A DNA stretch of 7,158 nt from Bacteroidota bacterium (lineage in GTDB: Bacteria > Bacteroidota > Bacteroidia > Chitinophagales > Chitinophagaceae), in NCBI GenBank assembly GCA_021780705.1, contig JAJXYG010000318.1:1-7158 (forward strand). Direction: 5' to 3'. The translations under genes were made by a program, and so were the position numbers. This document shows positions 5,582 to 7,158 of this stretch, piece by piece (positions within the stretch are counted from its first letter, which is position 1; every line of letters begins with the position of its first letter). Under the pieces are notes generated by a model. That model saw only the letters and a program-made list of their open reading frames with translations, had not been told where the DNA came from and searched no databases.

Positions 5582-7158
5582 ATGAAAATAGTCAGAATCA
5601 TTCTTTTGCTTTCTGCGCTTTTTCTGGCTTGTACCCCCAGGCTGCAGGCCCAGAACACTTTACTGACTACGAGCGATCTGTCCAATGTCAATATGGATAG
5701 TTACAGTGATGACCAGATTGCCACCATGCTGAAAAAAGCCAGTGATGCGGGGGTCCAGCAATCCCAGTTGTTTACCATCCTGACAAATAAAGGCCTTCCG
5801 GCCAGTGAGCTGAACAAGCTAAAGGCCAGGATTTCCCGAATGAAGAATTATGGCATGGCAGGCACCAATCCATCCGGTGCGGATACGACCCTTCAATCCT
5901 CCCTTTTTCAGCCACACCCTTATGACTCGACCAATAACTACATACCGGTGCAGACCTTTAAACCTGATGAGACGATTTTCGGCTCTGAACTTTTTGCCGA
6001 AAACAGCCTGGTTTTTGAGCCGAATCTGAATATCCCCACCCCCGAAGGATACACCCTGGGACCAGGGGATGAACTCATTATTTCAGTATACGGATACAGC
6101 GAACAAAAATATGATCTTAGAGTAATGGTGGACGGAGAGGTCTATATCCCCCAGGTAGGTCCGATCATGGTTTCCGGCTTGTCGATCAGACAGGCTACCG
6201 AAAAGATCCGTACCAGGCTCGCTTCCACCATTTACCGGGCCATTGCCACCGGTAAAACCCAGGTCCAGGTGACACTGGGAAAAATCAGAAGCATCCGGGT
6301 CACCGTGATTGGGCAGGCGAAAAAACCCGGCACTTTTACCGTGTCCTCCCTTTCGACCCTGTTTAATGTGCTCTACCTGTGCGGCGGCCCCACCCCCATG
6401 GGCAGCTACCGGGATATCCAACTTATCCGCGACAATCAGATCCGGGATACTGCCGACCTCTATCATTTTCTGGTGGACGGAGACGAAAAGGACAACCTTA
6501 CCCTGAAGGATGGTGACATCATACGAATCCCCTATTTCAATACAAGGGTTAAGATTACCGGAAATGTAAAGCGGGAGGGAAAATTTGAAATGATTCCCGG
6601 CGAGACCTTTTCTGATTTGTTGAAATACTGTGGAGGTTTTACGGACACTGCGTATAGAGGCGCCGTTACCGTGGTCCGTCTGAGCGATACGGGAAAGAAA
6701 GTCATAGACCTGAGCTCCACCCAATACAGTCAATTCCATCCGCAAGGCAGTGATGAGTTCGTGGTCAACCGGCTTGAGGACGACTTTGCCAACCGGGTCC
6801 TGATCGACGGATCAGTGAACCGTCCGGGGCAATACCAGTTAAAAAGCCACATGACAGTGGCGGATCTGCTCGATAATGCCGGAGGACTGAAAAGGGATGC
6901 CTACCCGCACAGTGCTACCCTGTTTCGCTACATCCATGGCAGAACCCCTGCTACTGTTCCGGTGAACCTGGATTCGGTGCGGCAATTCGGACTAAAGATC
7001 TACCTGCAAAATGAGGACTCTCTGTATATCCACTCCAATGCTGAATTCTCTGACAAGAGCTACGTGATCATCGAAGGAAATGTCAGAAGGCCGGGACAGG
7101 TGGATTGGAGAGAAAATTACACCCTGGGGGACCTGTTGCTTGCATCCGGCGGGATCAC
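5582..7158 (+). CDS. Wza-type polysaccharide export protein with tandem SLBB domains (3' end cut by window)
   Basis: Predicted envelope protein for capsule or exopolysaccharide export; Wza-type proteins form the outer-membrane/periplasmic channel. The 525 residues visible (my translation) start with a signal peptide: basic MKIVR, a hydrophobic core (about 6-16), then Cys17 and LQAQ (21-24). Signal peptidase I cleavage after Ala23 looks likelier than lipoprotein processing at Cys17, because the lipobox FLAC is poor. Residues about 42-90 form a helical region (DQIATMLKKASDAGVQQSQL onward) seen in the large Bacteroidota members. The polysaccharide export domain runs about 155-235, opening with YTLGPGDELIISVYGYSE (157-174). 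SLBB repeats start near 238, 322, 405 and 494, each with a pattern like I.G.V.RPG followed by T..DLL...GG. The fourth is cut by the window end; proteins of this type are often about 800 residues. It lies 155 bases after rfbA and may have its own promoter. Confidence 0.92.
   Translation, partial: MKIVRIILLLSALFLACTPRLQAQNTLLTTSDLSNVNMDSYSDDQIATMLKKASDAGVQQSQLFTILTNKGLPASELNKLKARISRMKNYGMAGTNPSGADTTLQSSLFQPHPYDSTNNYIPVQTFKPDETIFGSELFAENSLVFEPNLNIPTPEGYTLGPGDELIISVYGYSEQKYDLRVMVDGEVYIPQVGPIMVSGLSIRQATEKIRTRLASTIYRAIATGKTQVQVTLGKIRSIRVTVIGQAKKPGTFTVSSLSTLFNVLYLCGGPTPMGSYRDIQLIRDNQIRDTADLYHFLVDGDEKDNLTLKDGDIIRIPYFNTRVKITGNVKREGKFEMIPGETFSDLLKYCGGFTDTAYRGAVTVVRLSDTGKKVIDLSSTQYSQFHPQGSDEFVVNRLEDDFANRVLIDGSVNRPGQYQLKSHMTVADLLDNAGGLKRDAYPHSATLFRYIHGRTPATVPVNLDSVRQFGLKIYLQNEDSLYIHSNAEFSDKSYVIIEGNVRRPGQVDWRENYTLGDLLLASGGI

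Noticed and set aside
6083..6745. 220-codon minus-strand open frame within the export gene
   Set aside because: The plus strand here encodes the export domain and SLBB repeats with clear motifs; the antisense frame is a by-product of codon use.
6290..7150. Tandem DNA repeat in the export gene
   Set aside because: The SLBB repeats are recognisable at protein level only; the nucleotide sequences have diverged too far to be a DNA repeat.
1..7158. Mobile element, CRISPR array, phage-defence or toxin-antitoxin genes
   Set aside because: No transposase, integrase, regularly spaced repeats or small two-gene module was seen; the window is fully explained by an ABC-F gene and polysaccharide genes.

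Overview
The window looks like a chromosomal stretch from a member of the Bacteroidota, with a GC content near 50% by eye. Three things support this. The ABC-F protein and the large multi-SLBB export protein have the form typical of that phylum. Most genes lack a Shine-Dalgarno sequence. Sequences resembling the Bacteroidota -7 promoter element (TAnnTTTG) lie before several genes. I cannot place it to class or genus from sequence alone.

Layout. Positions 1-1855 on the minus strand hold a nearly complete Uup-type ABC-F ATPase; only its last few C-terminal residues are cut off by the window edge. A 100-bp divergent intergenic region (1856-1955) follows. From 1956 onward every gene is on the plus strand: a WlbB/WbpD-like sugar N-acetyltransferase (1956-2534), a WlbA/WbpB-like sugar-nucleotide 3-dehydrogenase (2531-3439), dTDP-glucose 4,6-dehydratase RfbB (3449-4510), glucose-1-phosphate thymidylyltransferase RfbA (4569-5426), and, after a 155-bp gap rich in inverted repeats, a Wza-type polysaccharide export protein with tandem SLBB domains (5582-7158, running off the window).

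How the genes fit together. The plus-strand genes look like the start of a surface-polysaccharide (capsule, exopolysaccharide or O-antigen) locus. RfbA makes dTDP-glucose and RfbB converts it to dTDP-4-keto-6-deoxyglucose, the branch point for rhamnose and other 6-deoxysugars. WlbA oxidises C3 of UDP-GlcNAcA, and WlbB acetylates the 3-amino sugar made after transamination, giving a 2,3-diacetamido uronic acid donor. The export protein would sit in the envelope and pass the finished polymer out. Both sugar pathways are incomplete here: the UDP-GlcNAc 6-dehydrogenase, the 3-aminotransferase, any C2 epimerase, RfbC/RfbD, glycosyltransferases, flippase and polymerase are not in the window. The ABC-F gene is divergent and is probably a housekeeping neighbour rather than part of the locus.

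I found no CRISPR array, tRNA, rRNA, insertion sequence or clearly novel system. The points most worth a second look are the tandem hairpins between rfbA and the export gene, the promoter-like boxes that would give very short leaders in the divergent region, and the combination of two half-pathways in one tight gene set.
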